A model generated the notes under the pieces. That model was not told the origin of the DNA, made no database searches, and saw only the letters and a program-made list of their open reading frames with translations. DNA of 64,000 nt from Candidatus Bilophila faecipullorum. GTDB taxonomy: Bacteria > Desulfobacterota > Desulfovibrionia > Desulfovibrionales > Desulfovibrionaceae. Position numbers and translations under genes: made by a program. This document shows positions 7,944-17,300 of this stretch, one piece after another (position 1 is the first letter of the stretch; each line of letters starts with the position of its first letter). Location: assembly GCA_944326695.1 (NCBI GenBank), contig CALVEZ010000005.1:62001-126000 (forward strand), written 5' to 3'.

Positions 7944-8944
7944 TGGCGCGTTCCGCACGGCGGGCATGGACGGCGGGCGTCCGCAACCAGCTTTGGCTCA
8001 CCGGCCTTTTTCTGGCCTTGCTCGGCGTTTTCATGATCACGGGGTCGCGGGCCTTCACGGGCTGGCCCATGTACGAGAGCCTGCTCTCCACCTTGCCCCT
8101 TTACGGCTTTCTGGCCCTCGGTCTCACGCTGGTGGTGGCGGCGGGGGAAATGGACCTTTGTTTTCCCGCGACGTTGGCCGTGGCGGGTTTCGGATTCGCC
8201 GTCATCGCCACCCATACGGGGGAGGGGTGGCTGGGCCTTGCGGCGGCGCTCCTCATCGGGCTCGGCATCGGCCTGTGCAACGGCCTTTTGGTGGCCTACG
8301 TGGGCGTGCCGTCCATCATCGCCACCATCGGGACGCAGTTTTTCTGGCGCGGGGCGGTCATGCTCATGAGTCAGGGCCTGGCCCTTGGCCTGGCCGATCT
8401 GACGGACAGCCCGGTTCGCCTTGCGCTCGTGGGTCGGCTCGGCGGGCATATCCCCATGCAGGCGCTGTGGCTTTTGGCTCTCGCGGGTGTGCTTTGGCTC
8501 GTGCTTAATCGGCATCCTCTGGGTGATGCCGTCCGCTTCACCGGGGAGCAGGCCGATGTCGCATCCCGGCTGGGCATCGATGTTCCCCGGGCGCGGCTCG
8601 GAGTCCATACGCTCATGGGCGGCATAGCCGGGCTGGCCGGGGCGGTGGGCTGCATGGAGATGGGGTCGTGGTGGCCCACGCAGGGCGATGGCTACATGCT
8701 GCTGGTCTTCGCCGCCGTTTTCATCGGCGGGACCAGTGTTTTCGGCGGTTCGGGAAAAGTCTACGGCACGCTGGTGGGCATCGCCATTGTGGGCATGATC
8801 GAAGCGGGCATCGTCAGTTCCGGGCTTTCGGGCTTCTGGACCCGGGCCGTACACGGGATGGTCATCGTCGTGTCGGTTTCCGCCTATGCGGTCCTCTCCG
8901 GGAACGCCGACGAGCGCCTGTTGCGTCTGTTGCGGAGGGGGTGA
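7943..8944 (+). CDS. Sugar ABC importer permease (RbsC-like)
   Basis: 333-residue inner-membrane permease of the BPD_transp_2 class with about 8-10 hydrophobic helices. The family pattern is visible: LALGLTLVVAAGEMDL near the third helix, NGLLVAYVGVPSIIATIGT in the middle, and the conserved loop VFIGGTSVFGGSGKVYGTL. The ATG at 7943 overlaps the ATPase stop, so translation is coupled. It is the last gene of the importer operon; a strong hairpin follows at 8960. Confidence 0.9.
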   Translation: MARSARRAWTAGVRNQLWLTGLFLALLGVFMITGSRAFTGWPMYESLLSTLPLYGFLALGLTLVVAAGEMDLCFPATLAVAGFGFAVIATHTGEGWLGLAAALLIGLGIGLCNGLLVAYVGVPSIIATIGTQFFWRGAVMLMSQGLALGLADLTDSPVRLALVGRLGGHIPMQALWLLALAGVLWLVLNRHPLGDAVRFTGEQADVASRLGIDVPRARLGVHTLMGGIAGLAGAVGCMEMGSWWPTQGDGYMLLVFAAVFIGGTSVFGGSGKVYGTLVGIAIVGMIEAGIVSSGLSGFWTRAVHGMVIVVSVSAYAVLSGNADERLLRLLRRG

Positions 8945-8959
8945 GGGGAAAGAGGCATT

Positions 8960-9057
8960 GGGGAGGGGAAGGGGAAACTTTCTGGAGAAAGTTTCCCCTT
9001 CCCCTCCCCAAACCCCACCCCTTCCTCTTCAAAGATTTTCGTGTTTATTGAATCCCT
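8960..9057 (-). repeat. Dispersed palindromic repeat, copy 1 (minus orientation)
   Basis: A 23-bp perfect inverted repeat (8960-8982 and 8987-9009, loop TGGA) made of G/A-rich and C/T-rich arms. It is followed by a non-palindromic tail to about 9057 (complement AGGGATTC...GGGGTTTGGGG). The same unit in the opposite orientation is at 39243-39341. The two copies differ in the arms, yet each can still form the hairpin. It probably also serves as the transcription end of the ABC importer operon. Confidence 0.75.
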
Positions 9058-9428
9058 TTTCAACGTTTTCCCGGTGGGCGGGAAGAAGCGGGCAGGGACA
9101 CTTCGGGGCATTTGCAAAGGTTTTTCCGTAAATGGGAGAGCCTGTTGCGGGTGGGGGCGGTGCATTGTCCCGATATGGTTTTCCCGTCATGGGGAGGCTG
9201 TGATTGCCCGGTTTTTCGCGTCCGCTTTGGCGTTTTTTGTAGGCGCGAGCGAATCCGGACTTGTTTGTTCCCTGTGTTTTTCTCTCGTTTGAGCCGCGCA
9301 GGAGGAAGGCGGTCAGGCAGTGGGGTCAAAAAGCAGATAATACATTGATAGTATTAAGAGCCTTATACATGGTGTGAATGGTATTTATAGTATAAAATCA
9401 ATATGTTGAAAAACAGCAACGACACACG
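9058..9428. other. Intergenic region with AT-rich tract after ispG
   Basis: No supportable gene. The last ~100 bases (9320-9420) are strikingly AT-rich for this genome (repeated TATAGTAT / ATAGTATAAA motifs) and lie just downstream of the ispG stop. I see no clean rho-independent terminator there; the composition may mark acquired or decayed DNA. Confidence 0.35.
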
Positions 9429-10520
9429 CTAGGGCCTTCTCGTCTCCGCTCCTTTTTCCTTGAGCAGGCGATCCAGTTCTTCCATGAAGGCGGCGAGGAG
9501 GGATTCACGGCCTTTGACGGAACGGATGACCTCGCCCTTGCGGAAGATGATTCCCTTGTCGCGCCCTCCGGCCATGCCGAGGTCGGCTTCCCGGGCTTCG
9601 CCGGGGCCATTGACCACGCAGCCCATGACGGCCACCTTAATGGGGGCGGTTTCCGTAGCGAGGCGGCGTTCCACTTCCTGCGCCAGACCGATGAGATCGA
9701 TTTCCGTACGCCCGCAGGTGGGGCAGGAGATGATTTCCGGCCCGCGTTGGCGCAGGCCCAGCGCCCGCAGTAGTTCCCACGCCACCGTCATTTCCTCCAC
9801 CGGATCGGCGGTCAGGGAAACGCGCAGGGTATCCCCGATGCCTTCGCTCAACAGGATACCGAGACCTGCCGAGGACTTGACGGCCCCGCGCAGCACGCCG
9901 CCAGCCTCAGTGACGCCCAGATGCAGGGGATAGTCGCAGCGTGCGGACAGGAGGCGGTAGGCGGCGACGGTGTTGAGCACGGACGAGGACTTGATGGAAA
10001 TTTTCGTGTCGTAGAAGCCGTGCTCCTCCAGAATGCGCACATGGCCGAGCGCGCTTTCCACCATCGCCTCGGGCGTGGGGCCGCCGTATTGTTCGAGGAG
10101 CCGCTTTTCCACGGACCCGCTGTTGACGCCCACGCGGATGACCGCCCCCCGTGCCTTGGCCGCGTCGACTACGGCCTCCACGTGCTTGCGTTCCCCGATG
10201 TTGCCGGGATTGATCCGCAGCCCTTCGAGCCCGGCCTCCAGCGCCAGCAGAGCCAGACGGTAATCGAAATGGATGTCAGCGATGATCGGCACCGGGCTTC
10301 CGTCGTGAATGGCCCGCAAAGCCTTGGCCGCGGTTTCGTCGGGCACGGCCACGCGCACGATTTCGCAGCCCGCGTCCGCCAGACGCCGGATTTGGCCCAG
10401 CGTCGCGTCCATATCCCGCGTGTCCGTATTGGTCATGCTCTGCACCGCGATGGGCGCGCCGCCTCCGATACGCACGGGGCCGAGGCGCACCTGCCGGGTT
10501 TCCTTGCGCGGAAAAAACAT
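9429..10520 (-). CDS. ispG: 4-hydroxy-3-methylbut-2-enyl diphosphate synthase (IspG/GcpE)
   Basis: Penultimate enzyme of the non-mevalonate isoprenoid pathway, converting MEcPP to HMBPP with a [4Fe-4S] cluster. The 363-residue length is normal for the short bacterial form. Visible family motifs are GGAPIAVQSMTNTDTRD near residue 22, ADIHFDYRLAL, LRINPGNIG, and the cluster ligands SCPTCGRTEIDL near 268 and GCVVNGPGEA near 305. AAGGGGAT precedes the ATG. It is on the same strand as the PEP-synthase-like gene but separated by 264 bases containing two strong hairpins, so it may have its own transcript. Confidence 0.96.
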   Translation of the reverse strand: MFFPRKETRQVRLGPVRIGGGAPIAVQSMTNTDTRDMDATLGQIRRLADAGCEIVRVAVPDETAAKALRAIHDGSPVPIIADIHFDYRLALLALEAGLEGLRINPGNIGERKHVEAVVDAAKARGAVIRVGVNSGSVEKRLLEQYGGPTPEAMVESALGHVRILEEHGFYDTKISIKSSSVLNTVAAYRLLSARCDYPLHLGVTEAGGVLRGAVKSSAGLGILLSEGIGDTLRVSLTADPVEEMTVAWELLRALGLRQRGPEIISCPTCGRTEIDLIGLAQEVERRLATETAPIKVAVMGCVVNGPGEAREADLGMAGGRDKGIIFRKGEVIRSVKGRESLLAAFMEELDRLLKEKGAETRRP

Positions 10521-10554
10521 AGCCTATCCCCTTATGCTACAGGTCTTAAAGGAA

Positions 10555-10584
10555 ACGGGGGAGGGAACGTGTTCCCTCCCCCGT
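10555..10584 (-). terminator. G/C-rich hairpin upstream of ispG
   Basis: Perfect inverted repeat ACGGGGGAGGGAAC / GTTCCCTCCCCCGT with a GT centre. It lies between the end of the PEP-synthase-like gene and ispG and is a likely 3' end signal or processing barrier; no U-run is present on the minus strand. Confidence 0.5.
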
Positions 10585-10713
10585 CTCTTGTCGTTGTTCC
10601 GGCGCTCGTGGGCCGCGCCGTCTTTTCCTCTTTATAGCCCTATTCTCCCAGCACCCGCTTGAGGCGTTTCTCCTGAAGATTCCCCTTCCCTGCATCATGC
10701 CATATTCGAGGGG

Positions 10714-10740
10714 GTTCGGGGGGAATGATTCCCCCCGAAC
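10714..10740 (-). terminator. Hairpin downstream of the PEP-synthase-like gene
   Basis: Perfect 12-bp stem GTTCGGGGGGAA / TTCCCCCCGAAC with a three-base loop, 45 bases past the stop codon at 10785. It is probably the transcription end of the birA-pyc-pps cluster, although the following minus-strand sequence is not U-rich. Confidence 0.55.
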
Positions 10741-10784
10741 AGGGGTCAAGGGGGCGGTAGCCACCTTGCCGCCGGAGGCATCCC

Positions 10785-13700
10785 CTAGTGCGAGAGCTTC
10801 TTGCGCTGTTCGATCAGCGCCGCGGCCTGCTCCTTGAAGGAGGTGAAGCCGGCCTGATGCAGAGCGTCCTCAACGGTGTCGTTCCAGTTCCACGCCGCGT
10901 AGATGACGGGCTTGTGGAACATGGCCCGGAAGGTCTTCAAGGCCTTGCGAGCGGCGTTTTCGCGGCTTCCGTCGAGGCTGTCGCGCAGTTCCGCGTGCAG
11001 GCGGGCGGCTTCCGCATCATACCACGCGCGAATCTTCTTGGGATCGCCCGCGAGCTTCGCGGCGTCCGCGCGGCCATTGGCTTCCAGCAGCTTGACCAGC
11101 TTGGCCTGATGCTGCTCGGCCAGCCACCTGCCGAGATCGGCGGCGCTGAGGTTCTGCGCTTCGATGGCCGCGAAATCCTGCTTGGTGCGGTAATAGGTAT
11201 CGGGCACGACCGAGGCCGAGGTGATGCCGCTGATGGCCACCACGCCGCGCAGCACTTCGCTGTTGGCGACGCCCTGACCGCAGAAGCCCACCTTCTTCCC
11301 GTACTTCTGCCCGGTGAAGATGGTGACCAGAATGGCCCAGACCACGGCGGGGTCTTCCTCGTCGTAGATGTGGGCAAGAGAGCCGTTGTCGCGGTCGGTC
11401 GCCAGCACCATCTGCGTCATGTCGTTGGAACCGATGGAGAAGCCGTCGAATTCCTGAATGAACTGGCGCGCCAGAATAGCGTTGGAAGGCAGTTCCGACA
11501 TGAGGATGATCTTGAGGCCGTCCTCGCCGGTGCGCAGGTTGTGCACGGTGTCGAGGTAGGCGCGCATGGCGCGGGCCTGTTCGAGCGTGCGCACGAAGGG
11601 CAGCATGAGCTGGAGGTTGGTCGCCCCATAAGCGGCGCGGGCCAGCTTGAAGGCCTCGATTTCCCAGTCATGGATGTCGCGGGAGACGCCGCGGTAGCCG
11701 AGCATGGGATTGTCCTCGTGCTCCTCAAAGAGGATGCCGCCGAGAAGGTTGCGGTATTCGTTGGTCTTGAAGTCCGTGGTGCGGTAGACGATGGGCTTGC
11801 CGTAGAAGGCCGTCGAGAAGAGGGCGAGGCCCTGCGCCAGCGTCTGGACATAGTGGTCATGGCCGTTCTTGTGGCCGCGGGCGCGGATGAGCTTGCCGAT
11901 CTTGCCCGGGATGGAGCGCAGCGCGGCGATTTCCTTGGCAAGGCCGCAACGGGCGCCCACGTCCTCGCGCAGGGCGGTGATGAGGCGCAGGGTTTCCTGC
12001 ACGGCCGGGTTGAGCGCGGCGTAGCTGACCTGATCGTTGATTTCCTTTTCGATGGCGGCGCGGCGTTCCTTGACTTCGGCCGAGTCGCCCGTCAGGTTGG
12101 CCAGCTCCGTATCATAGCCCATGATCACGCGCACGTGTTCGGCCAGATCAGCGGACGTTTCGAGCACTTCATAGAAGCGCGCGGCGCGTTCGGTGTACTC
12201 GTCGAGCAGCTTTTCAACTTCGCGCATCCGGCGGTAGACGGCCATGATCTCTTCGGGATTGCGCAGGTCGTCCTTTTTGCCGAGCTTTTCCAGTTCTTCG
12301 GAGAAGCCGGTGATGTTGCCCACGTGTTCGCGGAGGCGCAGATCAAGGGAGACGAGCCCGGCGTCGAGCTGCTCGCGGATGGTCTTGCGCAGCTTGGAGT
12401 CGAGTTCGGCGATCTTCTTCTGGGTCAGGCGTTCGAGGTCGCCGTTGTCAAAGGCTTCGAGCGCGGCGGGGTGTACGCCCACGTTGCCGAGCATGAACTC
12501 GGCGCGCAGGAGGCCGACCTCAAAGTCGGGCACGTTGCGCAGGCGCGAGAGGAAGAGGGCCTGTCCGATGTCCGCGAGCACAAGGCCGACGCGGGTTTTG
12601 GTTTCGGGAAGGGCCTTGACGTCCATTTCGCCGCCCACTTCGTGCAGCGGCAAGAGGCCCCGGTAGACGCGGCCGCGCGTGCCGTCGACGGTCACGTCGA
12701 GGCCGTCAAGGGCTTGCAGGGCGGTGGGGTTCTGGATGCCGATGACCGCGGCGATGCCAAGCTCGCGGGAGGTGATGGCCGCGTGGCTGGTGTCGCCGCC
12801 CACGTCCGCGAGGATGGCGGAGGCCACGCGCATTCCCGGCACCATGTCCGGGTCGGTGCGCTCGGCGGCGAGGATTTCGCCCTTGCCCACACGGTTGAGC
12901 TCAAGGGCGGAACGCAGGAAGCGGACCTTGCCCTGACCCGCGCCGCGGGAAGCGCCGTTGCCGGTGAGGAGGACCTCGGCGGCTGCGGCGGCCTTGGGCT
13001 CGACCTCGCGGCGACGCATGAAGATGGTGTGCGGATGGAGGGCGAGCTCCTCGTTCCAGCGGGTTTCGGGACGGGCCTGCACGAACCAGAGCATCCCCTT
13101 GGAGTCGATGCAGAATTCCGTATCCATGATCATGCCGTCGTAAGCCTTGCTCACGGCGCGCACGCCCTTGGCGACCTGCTCGGCCTGCGTCGGGGTCAGG
13201 GCCCACATGAGGCATTCACGCTCGGGCACGGGCACTTCTTTGGTGCCGCCCCTCTCATCGTACACGATCTTCATGGTTTTGCTGCCCATGAAGCGGACGA
13301 CCACTTCGCTGCCGTCGTCCTTCTGATAGACGTAGAGCTTATCCGGGGTGACGCGGCCGCCGACCACGGCCTCACCGAGGCCGTAGCTGGTGTCGATGCT
13401 GACCAGATCGTTGCGCGTGGTGCCGCGGAAGCCCGTGGCGGTGTCAGCGCTGAAGGCGGTACCGGAAACCACCGGGTTGATCATGCGCATGATGCACACG
13501 GACAGCGAGGTGTTTTCGATGGACCATTCCTTTTTGGCTTGCCCGGCCAGCTCTTCCTGCCCGGTCGTTTCGGACTGGGTGAGGGCGTCGAGGATGGCCT
13601 CGCGGCGGTAGATCATGGAACGCAGGTTGTAGGCCGAGGCGCAGTCCCAGAGGTAGGCGGTGGCGACGGCATCCTCGCCGACCATATTCAGGAAGGTATC

Positions 13701-14357
13701 CTGCAAGCCGGCGAAGGCCTTTTTGCGGGAGTCTTCCCCGGCGGCGGAGGAACGCACGGCTACGGGGACGTCGGTTTCCTCGGCCTCGGCGCAGATGTCG
13801 CGGTAGGCGGAACGCACGGCCTCGTCCACGCGCGCGGGCAGCGGGCAGCAGAGGATGGCGGCCTGCACCATGACGGAACGCTTGCGGAGCTGATCGATGC
13901 CTTCCTGCGAGGAAGCGAAACCGTCGACCACGTTGTTGATGAAGGTGCGCAGGCGGATGCGCGGCAGGGTGGGGTCGGCTTCCGCGGTCTTGCGGATGTC
14001 GGCGGCCACGCTGCGGACGAATTTGGGCAGGAAGTCGTGATCGCGGGTGACTTCCTCCGAGGTCCAGTCGATGCGGCCGTAGGCTTCATCCACGCGGGAA
14101 CGGATCAGCGCGGCGCAGACCTTGCACTCGTCGAGCACGATGTGGAAGGCCACGGACGAGATGGCGCGGAACTGGGGAATACGCACGCCCTCGACCCGGC
14201 TGATCAGCGCGGTGTTGTAGTTTTTGCCGCCCACGAGCAGCTCGGCGTCAGTGCCGATCCGCACGATATCCGCGCCCGTCAGAACCAGGCGTTTGAGAAG
14301 ATCGTCCACCGGAACCTCGTCTTGTCTGTTTTTGGTTGCGGAAGGAGTTTTCGTCAT
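10785..14357 (-). CDS. Phosphoenolpyruvate synthase-like protein with large insertion
   Basis: 1190-residue member of the PEP synthase / pyruvate phosphate dikinase family (PpsA is near 800 residues). The N-terminal ATP-grasp region (about 40-450) contains VAVRSSAAGEDS and SYGLGEAVVGG. The phosphohistidine domain has GGDTSHAAITSRELG near residue 530. The C-terminal PEP/pyruvate barrel has GLLRAEFML, SELPSNAILARQF, IGSNDMTQMVLATDRD and a catalytic-type Cys in VGFCGQGVANS. Between the first barrel motif (~640) and YRTTDFKTNEY (~855) lies about 200 residues of charged, helical sequence absent from ordinary PpsA, and about 110 extra residues follow the barrel. All key residues remain, so activity is plausible. 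It follows pyc by 39 bases, suggesting pyruvate-PEP interconversion. Confidence 0.85.
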   Translation of the reverse strand: MTKTPSATKNRQDEVPVDDLLKRLVLTGADIVRIGTDAELLVGGKNYNTALISRVEGVRIPQFRAISSVAFHIVLDECKVCAALIRSRVDEAYGRIDWTSEEVTRDHDFLPKFVRSVAADIRKTAEADPTLPRIRLRTFINNVVDGFASSQEGIDQLRKRSVMVQAAILCCPLPARVDEAVRSAYRDICAEAEETDVPVAVRSSAAGEDSRKKAFAGLQDTFLNMVGEDAVATAYLWDCASAYNLRSMIYRREAILDALTQSETTGQEELAGQAKKEWSIENTSLSVCIMRMINPVVSGTAFSADTATGFRGTTRNDLVSIDTSYGLGEAVVGGRVTPDKLYVYQKDDGSEVVVRFMGSKTMKIVYDERGGTKEVPVPERECLMWALTPTQAEQVAKGVRAVSKAYDGMIMDTEFCIDSKGMLWFVQARPETRWNEELALHPHTIFMRRREVEPKAAAAAEVLLTGNGASRGAGQGKVRFLRSALELNRVGKGEILAAERTDPDMVPGMRVASAILADVGGDTSHAAITSRELGIAAVIGIQNPTALQALDGLDVTVDGTRGRVYRGLLPLHEVGGEMDVKALPETKTRVGLVLADIGQALFLSRLRNVPDFEVGLLRAEFMLGNVGVHPAALEAFDNGDLERLTQKKIAELDSKLRKTIREQLDAGLVSLDLRLREHVGNITGFSEELEKLGKKDDLRNPEEIMAVYRRMREVEKLLDEYTERAARFYEVLETSADLAEHVRVIMGYDTELANLTGDSAEVKERRAAIEKEINDQVSYAALNPAVQETLRLITALREDVGARCGLAKEIAALRSIPGKIGKLIRARGHKNGHDHYVQTLAQGLALFSTAFYGKPIVYRTTDFKTNEYRNLLGGILFEEHEDNPMLGYRGVSRDIHDWEIEAFKLARAAYGATNLQLMLPFVRTLEQARAMRAYLDTVHNLRTGEDGLKIILMSELPSNAILARQFIQEFDGFSIGSNDMTQMVLATDRDNGSLAHIYDEEDPAVVWAILVTIFTGQKYGKKVGFCGQGVANSEVLRGVVAISGITSASVVPDTYYRTKQDFAAIEAQNLSAADLGRWLAEQHQAKLVKLLEANGRADAAKLAGDPKKIRAWYDAEAARLHAELRDSLDGSRENAARKALKTFRAMFHKPVIYAAWNWNDTVEDALHQAGFTSFKEQAAALIEQRKKLSH

Positions 14358-14396
14358 GAAGATTGCCTCTCTCTTCGTATCGGTTGGTATCCCGGT

Positions 14397-17300
14397 TCAG
14401 GCAAGCCGGCTGAGCCGTTCGCCGCAGTAGGGGCAGAATTCGATATCGTCCATCGGCAGGGGACGGCTGCATGCCTCGTTGGTGCACAGGCGCGGCACGG
14501 GTCCCAGTTCCACAATGAGTTCGCCTTCGCGGACCGTCACCATCTTGCGGGTTTCCTTGTAGTCGGCGGTCTTGAGGACGCGCTTGACGATGCCCGCCAC
14601 AGGAGCCAGCACAGCCTTTTCCTGCTTCATGATGGAGACGTTGAAGAGTTCCTCGCCTTCCTTCACGATGTCGCCCGGGTGGACGTACATCACCCACAGA
14701 TCGCCGTTGCTCGGCGCGCCGACCTGATACTTGTCCGCCGGGTCCGCGAGCACCACCGAGCTTGCCCCGCCGTTCTTGGGCGGAGCCACCTTGACGAGCT
14801 GGCTGAAGATTTCGGAATCGAGCACGTAGCGGACCATCGATTCGCCCGCGTCGTTGGGCGAGGTCATGCTCACCAGCAGGAACTGGTGCGGCTTGCCTGC
14901 CGTGTCCACGAAGTTGATTTCCTCGCCCACGGCGCAGCCCTCGAACCAGACGGGCAGGGGCAGGCGGTTGGGGTCGCCGTACTTGGCCCGGAACTGCACG
15001 GTCTTGACCGCGTCGCCCGGGTGGTTGAGGTACATGACGAGTTCCTCGTCGGTGGGCTCGCGCTTGATGATATCGCGGAAGGCCTTACGCTCGGCGTCGA
15101 TGTCCATGTCGGGCAGCTTTTCCAGCGGGGAGTGCGTAGTGCGTTCGGCAATGGCCTGTTTCCAGCCGTTGCCGAAGGCGCTTTCATAGACCCAGTCCGG
15201 CGGGAAGCCGAGCGGGAGCTTGCCGAATTTGCCGAGCAGCAGGTTGCGGAAGGCGTCGTTGCAGTCCTGATAGAGGGACAGGCGTGCCTGCCGCGTGCCT
15301 TCGCTCAGTTCCTCTTCGGGCATGGTGTTGACGCGCTCAAGCACGCCGAGCAGGTAGCCGACCTCTTCCTCGCCGCCGCGCTTGTAGGCCCCGGTCACGG
15401 CGAGGAAGGCCGTGTTCCAGGTGATCTGCGAGCCCGGCGTTACGTCGTGGTAACGGACAATCTTGCGCGTTCCCGCGAGGAACTTGAGCATGTAGGGCAA
15501 GAGGTGGATGTAGCCCTGCTTGAGCGCCCCTTCCTGCGAGGAGGAGGTGGCGCCGCCCGGCATGGCGTGCTCGACCACGTCGTGGTCCGTGCCCTGGAAG
15601 TAGGGCGCGCAGTAGCGGTCGTAGTAGGGGATGACCTGCTTGAGCACGAAGTTGGCGCTGCGCACCATGTCCTTGTCCAGAGCCGTCTTGAGGCCGAGTT
15701 CCCCTTCCATGTAGGCTGCCGCGGCCAGGGTATCGCCCTGCCCGTAGCTGCGCACGCAGGCCCCGAGGTTGGTGTCCACGATGTGCGCCCCGGCTTGGGC
15801 CGCCGCGCCCACGGCGGGGATGAAGAGGCCGTCGGTGGTGTGGCGGTGATAGTGCAGGACAAGGCTCGGCCAGCGCTTGCGCAGGGCCGCCACCAGTTCG
15901 CTGACGAAGCGGGGCGGGCAGGTACCGCCCATGTCCTTGAGGCCCAGGATGAGGTGACGGGACATTTCCGCCTCGCCCATTCCGGCCACGTCGCCGCACA
16001 TGCCGAGCGCGGCGGCCGCCACATCAAGATAATGCTCCACGGTGAAGCCTTTGGCCCACGAGAGGGAAATCGCGGGCTCGAACACCACGTCCCGGCGGTT
16101 GAGGGCTACTTCGGCGAAGGGACGCATGTTGTCAATGTGGTTGAGGAAGTCGAAGCAGCGGATGATCTGGTAATTGTCGCAGATCATTTCTCCCGTCAAC
16201 CTCATGAGATTTTTCGGCTGCGGGCTGTAGCCGAGCACGTTGGTGGAGCGGATGAGGATTTGCTTGAGCGTTTTCGGGGCGAACTTGTTCCACTCGAGGG
16301 CTTCGGAGAAGGGGTAGGTCATGTTGGCCATCATGGCCACATGGAAGTGCGCCCCCCCGCCGTTTTCCAGCGAGAAGAAACCGCAGTTGTCAAGATAGGG
16401 CCCGATGAGCCGATCTTCGGCCAGCCGGAAGCGGTTGCCGCTGTTGGACTGCGTGCTGTCGCGGGCGGTCGTGTCCGTGAAGTGGACGCGGCCGCTGTCG
16501 CGCACGTAGTCGAGGAGCGCCAGCCGGTCGCCGCGCGGATAGGGGGACGGCTCCTTGCGCGCCTTGGACGGGATGGGCGGCAGGACGACTTCCTGACGGG
16601 GCAGGCGCGGCGTGGTGTGGGAGCGGTACTCCCCAAGCTGCACATGGGGGTTGTAGCCCTTGGCCGAGATTTCCGCGATGAGCTTGGCGAGGCGTTCGCT
16701 TTCCGGCGCGAGGTCGGCGTAGATCATGAGCTCCGGCGCGGAGGCGATGAAGCCCGTATCGAACATGCCCGCACGGAAGGCCGGGTGCTTGATGACCTGA
16801 CGGAAGAAGGGGATGGTGGTCTTCACGCCGCCGACCATGTATTCGGTCAGGGCGCGTTCCATGATCCCGAGCACCTTCTGCCAGTCGCGGCCGTAGGCGA
16901 TGAGCAGGGAGCCCGCAGAGTCGTAGTTCGGCGGGAACTCGTAACCGGCGGAGAGGTTGGAGTCGATACGCACGCCGGGGCCGCCGGGCGAGACGTAACG
17001 GGTGATCAGGCCGGAGTTGGGGGCGAAGCTGTCCTGCGGGTCCTCGCAGTTGATGCGCACCTGCATGGCCACGTGCGAGGGCTTGGTGTTCTCTTCGGTG
17101 AGGCGCAGCTTCGCGCCGAAGGCGACGGCGATCTGCTCTTCCACGAGGTCGACCCCGTAACGGCTTTCGGTGATGCCGTGTTCCACCTGAAGGCGGGTGT
17201 TGACTTCGATGAGGTAGGGCTGGCCCTGCGGCGTAACCAGAAATTCGACGGTGGCGAGGGAGTAGTAGCCCACTTCGCGCACGAGCATGCGAGAGTACTG

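Noticed and set aside
9041..9348. Overlapping small frames downstream of the ABC importer
   Set aside because: They run through the palindromic repeat and AT-rich tract in several frames with no start context.
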